From contig SCMY01000013.1 in the NCBI GenBank assembly GCA_005502805.1, positions 1 to 64,000 of the forward strand: DNA of 64,000 nucleotides, read 5' to 3'. Below the pieces are notes generated by a model, which had not been told where the DNA came from, did no database searches, and saw only the letters and a list, made by a program, of their open reading frames with translations. Below, piece by piece: positions 61,564 through 64,000 of the stretch. This DNA is from Rhizobiales bacterium 2SD (GTDB lineage: Bacteria > Pseudomonadota > Alphaproteobacteria > Rhizobiales > Beijerinckiaceae). The translations under genes were made by a program, and so were the position numbers. Position 1 is the first letter of the stretch; each line of letters starts with the position of its first letter.

Positions 61564-62877
61564 ATGCAATCCTCATCTCCGCATTGGTCGACGCGCCTGC
61601 CATTCTACTATGGCTGGATCATCATCGGCATCGCCTTCGTCACGATGGCGATCGCCGTCAGCGCACGCACGGCCTTCTCGCTGCTGCTGCCGCCGTTGAT
61701 CGACGAGTTCGGCTGGGACCGCGGCCTCGCCTCGGGCGCCTTCTCTTTCGGCTTCCTGCTCTCGGCTGTAACCAGCACCTTCGTCGGCCGCATGATGGAC
61801 CGGCACGGCCCGCGCGTCGTCATCGAGATCGGCGTGGCGATGCTGGCGGCAGGCCTGCTGATCGCGCCTACGATCAGCGCAGCCTGGCATCTTTATCTGA
61901 CGCTCGGCGTCCTCGTCGGCTGCGGCGCCAATCTGATGAGTTTTTCAGCGCAGTCGCTGTTCCTGCCGAACTGGTTCGTGCGCCGCCGGGCCTTCGCCAT
62001 CAGCATCGCCTTTTCCGGCGTCGGCGTCGGCGCGCTGCTGCTCCTGCCCTGGCTGCAATCGATCATCAGCCGCGATGGCTGGCGCGCCGCCTGCTGGATC
62101 ATGGGTCTGCTCGTGCTCGTCCTGCTCGGCCCGCTCAACCTGCTGGTCCGGCGCAAGCCGCAGGATCTCGGCCTGCTGCCGGATGGCGAGACCGGCCCGG
62201 CCGGCGTCGTCGCCGCGCAGCGCAAGGCGGCCGTGGTCGATCCGGCCTGGGTCGCGGTCGAATGGACACTGGGGCGAGCGCTGCGCACGGCGCGCCTGTG
62301 GTGGATCATGATCGGCTATTTCTGCGCGCTGATCGCCTGGTATGCCGTGCAGGTCCACCAGACCAAGTACCTGATCGAGGTCGGCTTCTCCCCGCTCACC
62401 GCCGCCTGGGCGCTGGGGCTGGTCAGCGCCGTCGCCATCCCCGGCCAGATCGCTCTCGGCGCCCTGTCGGACCGTATCGGCCGCGAATGGATCTGGATGA
62501 TCGGCTGCCTCGGCTTCGCCATCTGCTATGCCGCGCTGATTGGGCTGGAGCACACGCCCTCGCCGGTGCTGCTCTATGTGATGGTGATCACGCAGGGCTT
62601 CCTGGGCTATGCGATCACCTCGGTGATGGGGCCGATCGTCTTCGAGATTTTCGAAGGGCCGCATTTCGGTGCGATCTTCGGGACGGTCACGGTGGCGCTG
62701 CTCGGCGGCGGCGCGGCCGGTCCCTGGCTAGCGGGCACGATCCACGACGCGACCGGCAGCTATCGCCTCGCCTTCCTGCTGGTCATCGCCTGCTGCCTCG
62801 TCTCGGCAGCGGCGATCTGGCTGGCGGCGCCGCGCAAGGTCCGGCTGGTGCCGGGTCGCGTGAAGCCCTCCGGCTGA
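61564..62877 (+). CDS. MFS transporter, oxalate/monocarboxylate type
   Basis: A 437-residue major-facilitator protein with twelve predicted helices. The helix 2-3 loop GRMMDRHGPRVVIEI is the MFS signature, and GYFCALIAWYAVQVHQTKY and GALSDRIGREWIWMI follow in the second half. FYYGWIIIGIAFVTMAIAVS resembles the OFA/monocarboxylate branch, though the substrate is unknown. I choose ATG 61564; a TTG at 61528 would add twelve residues. It ends in the palindrome TGATCA shared with the NIPSNAP stop, so the two genes meet tail to tail. Confidence 0.9.
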   Translation: MQSSSPHWSTRLPFYYGWIIIGIAFVTMAIAVSARTAFSLLLPPLIDEFGWDRGLASGAFSFGFLLSAVTSTFVGRMMDRHGPRVVIEIGVAMLAAGLLIAPTISAAWHLYLTLGVLVGCGANLMSFSAQSLFLPNWFVRRRAFAISIAFSGVGVGALLLLPWLQSIISRDGWRAACWIMGLLVLVLLGPLNLLVRRKPQDLGLLPDGETGPAGVVAAQRKAAVVDPAWVAVEWTLGRALRTARLWWIMIGYFCALIAWYAVQVHQTKYLIEVGFSPLTAAWALGLVSAVAIPGQIALGALSDRIGREWIWMIGCLGFAICYAALIGLEHTPSPVLLYVMVITQGFLGYAITSVMGPIVFEIFEGPHFGAIFGTVTVALLGGGAAGPWLAGTIHDATGSYRLAFLLVIACCLVSAAAIWLAAPRKVRLVPGRVKPSG

Positions 62878-63213
62878 TCAGGGCGCGCGCTTGACGCCCT
62901 GATCGTCCTCGAACACCGGCCGGAAGAACGAGCGCTCATAGCTGATGATGAAGCGGTGCTTCTCGTTCTCGGCGACCACGGCAAGGCACTCGTCATCCTT
63001 GAACGAGGCTTCGCGATAGGCCTCGTACTCCGCGAAGGACGGGAAGCTGAACATCGCCAGCGCGACGTTCGAGGTCCCTTCCGACGGCATGAAATAGCCG
63101 TGATGCTTGCCGCCGAACCGCTCGACCAGCCGGATCCAGGCTTTGCCGTAGGCCTCGAAGGCCGGGAGCTGGTAGGGATCGACGACGTAGCGCAGATGGC
63201 AGGTGATCGTCAT
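62878..63213 (-). CDS. NIPSNAP family protein
   Basis: A 111-residue NIPSNAP-domain protein (ferredoxin-like fold). YVVDPYQLPAFEAYGKAWI, VERFGGKHHGYFMPSEGT and FSFPSFAEYEAYREAS are typical. Function is unknown; such proteins bind small molecules. ATG 63213 begins two bases after the aminotransferase stop, so it is cotranscribed with it. Confidence 0.92.
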   Translation of the reverse strand: MTITCHLRYVVDPYQLPAFEAYGKAWIRLVERFGGKHHGYFMPSEGTSNVALAMFSFPSFAEYEAYREASFKDDECLAVVAENEKHRFIISYERSFFRPVFEDDQGVKRAP

Positions 63214-63215
63214 TC

Positions 63216-64000
63216 TCAGGCCGCCTTCGCGCTCTTGAGGAACTCGGCCATCCGTGCGAGCGCCCGTTCGATGTTCTCCAGCGAGTTGGCATAGGAGAGC
63301 CGGATATAGCCCTCGCCATGGACGCCGAAATCCGGACCACCGATGGTGGCGACGCCGGTCTCCTCCAGCAGCGCCGAAGCCAGCTTCTTCGCCTTCCAGC
63401 CGGTCTGCGACACGTTCGGGAAGGCGTAGAAGGCGCCCTTCGGCACGATGCAGGAGACACCCGGCAGGGCGTTCAGCCCGGCGACCACCGCCTTCCGGCG
63501 CCGGTCGAACTCCGCCAGCATCATCGCGACCGCATCCTGCGGCCCCGTCAGCGCGGCGAGCCCCGCCCATTGCGCCGGGGCGTTGACGCAGGAATGCGAG
63601 TTCACCGCGAGCTTGCGGGCATTGTCGTAGAGCGGCTTGGGCCAGACCGAGAAGCCCATCCGCCAGCCGGTCATCGCATAGGTCTTCGACCAGCCGTTGA
63701 GCAGGATCAGCCGGTCACGAATCTCCGGATAGCTCAACAGGCAGACATGCTTCTCGCCGTCATAGAGCATCTGGTCGTAGATCTCGTCTGACATCACGGC
63801 GACATCGGGGAACTTCGCCAGGCCTGCGACGAGCTTGTCGACCTCGGCCTTGGGCGTGACGCCACCGGTCGGGTTGGCCGGCGAGTTGACGATCAGCAGC
63901 CGGGTCTTCGGCGTGATCAGCGCCAGCGTCTCCTCGGCCGAGAAGGCAAAGCCGTTCTCCTCGCGGATCGGCACCGGCACCGGCGTCGCGCCGGTGTACT
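63216..64000 (-). CDS. Class I/II aminotransferase, C-terminal part (cut by window edge)
   Basis: The last 261 codons of a fold-type I PLP aminotransferase. LLIVNSPANPTGGV and SDEIYDQMLYDG hold the substrate and cofactor contacts, the PLP lysine is in LNGWSKTYAMTGWRMGF, and GPDFGVHGEGYIRLSYA is the C-terminal arginine region. This resembles aspartate/aromatic aminotransferases of the aspC subgroup. The N-terminus lies beyond 64000. It runs into the NIPSNAP gene with two bases between. Confidence 0.93.
   Translation of the reverse strand, partial: YTGATPVPVPIREENGFAFSAEETLALITPKTRLLIVNSPANPTGGVTPKAEVDKLVAGLAKFPDVAVMSDEIYDQMLYDGEKHVCLLSYPEIRDRLILLNGWSKTYAMTGWRMGFSVWPKPLYDNARKLAVNSHSCVNAPAQWAGLAALTGPQDAVAMMLAEFDRRRKAVVAGLNALPGVSCIVPKGAFYAFPNVSQTGWKAKKLASALLEETGVATIGGPDFGVHGEGYIRLSYANSLENIERALARMAEFLKSAKAA

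Overview
The window is 64 kb of high-GC, densely packed bacterial chromosome. The gene families and orders point to an alphaproteobacterium of the order Hyphomicrobiales (Rhizobiales). Supporting signs are gapR (DUF2312), rpoH, a Mic60/HemY-type cluster beside hemD, the lptM-lysA-TIGR02302 run, the zinc-ribbon/ftsE-ftsX-ydcF-plsC block, a riboswitch-controlled ribH2, a GTTC-N7-GTTC LexA box and a TTAA-N7-TTAA CtrA box. A Bosea-like genus would fit, but I cannot fix the genus from sequence alone. I saw no rRNA, tRNA, CRISPR array, insertion sequence or convincing prophage.

Layout. 1-4 kb (minus strand): partial acs, EVE protein, small hypothetical, gpsA, tsaD. 4-8 kb: an in-frame HemD-Mic60 fusion followed by a HemY_N/TPR membrane protein; the usual neighbour hemC is absent. 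8-12.6 kb: methyltransferase, thioesterase, purL, bolA, a small membrane protein and grxD. 12.7-16.3 kb (minus): a NodU/CmcH-type carbamoyltransferase, an exported protein of unknown function and a TlpA-type thioredoxin. 16.3-22.2 kb: argH, lptM-like lipoprotein, lysA and the large membrane protein TIGR02302. 22.5-26.8 kb: GH19 hydrolase, metC-like lyase, tspO, an orphan response regulator, hpt and a zinc-ribbon protein. 27-31 kb: ftsE, ftsX, ydcF, plsC and a gene of unknown function with a textbook SOS promoter. 31-37 kb: chaC, DUF2125, rpoH, rluD-type synthase and pepF. 37.2-42.8 kb: an NtrC-type regulator under a perfect CtrA box, an L,D-transpeptidase and a DUF882/MepK-like protein. 42.8-54.6 kb: GST, two LysR regulators, nitroreductase, gapR, N-formylglutamate amidohydrolase, glycerate kinase-DUF1036-pyk, a DASS transporter, a phosphatase and pncB. 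54.6-57.5 kb: a more AT-rich accessory patch with an ECF41 sigma factor, VOC, GFA and RibD-C/DHFR-like genes. 57.5-64 kb: FMN riboswitch-ribH2, a fused Xre-RES toxin-antitoxin gene, TPR protein, rpmJ, DUF533, MFS transporter, NIPSNAP and a partial aminotransferase.

How it fits together. Several blocks concern the envelope and division: Mic60/HemY, TIGR02302, ftsEX, plsC, the transpeptidase with its likely endopeptidase, and lysA for the DAP branch. CtrA-like boxes sit before the regulator, the ftsE/zinc-ribbon pair and the DUF882 gene, suggesting cell-cycle timing. The most unusual items are the HemD-Mic60 fusion, the RES toxin fused to an antitoxin HTH that lacks its neutralising domain, the SOS-box gene at 30424, and the ECF41 gene carrying its own TGTCACA-N16-CGTC promoter. 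Two-hairpin palindromic repeats recur in intergenic regions.
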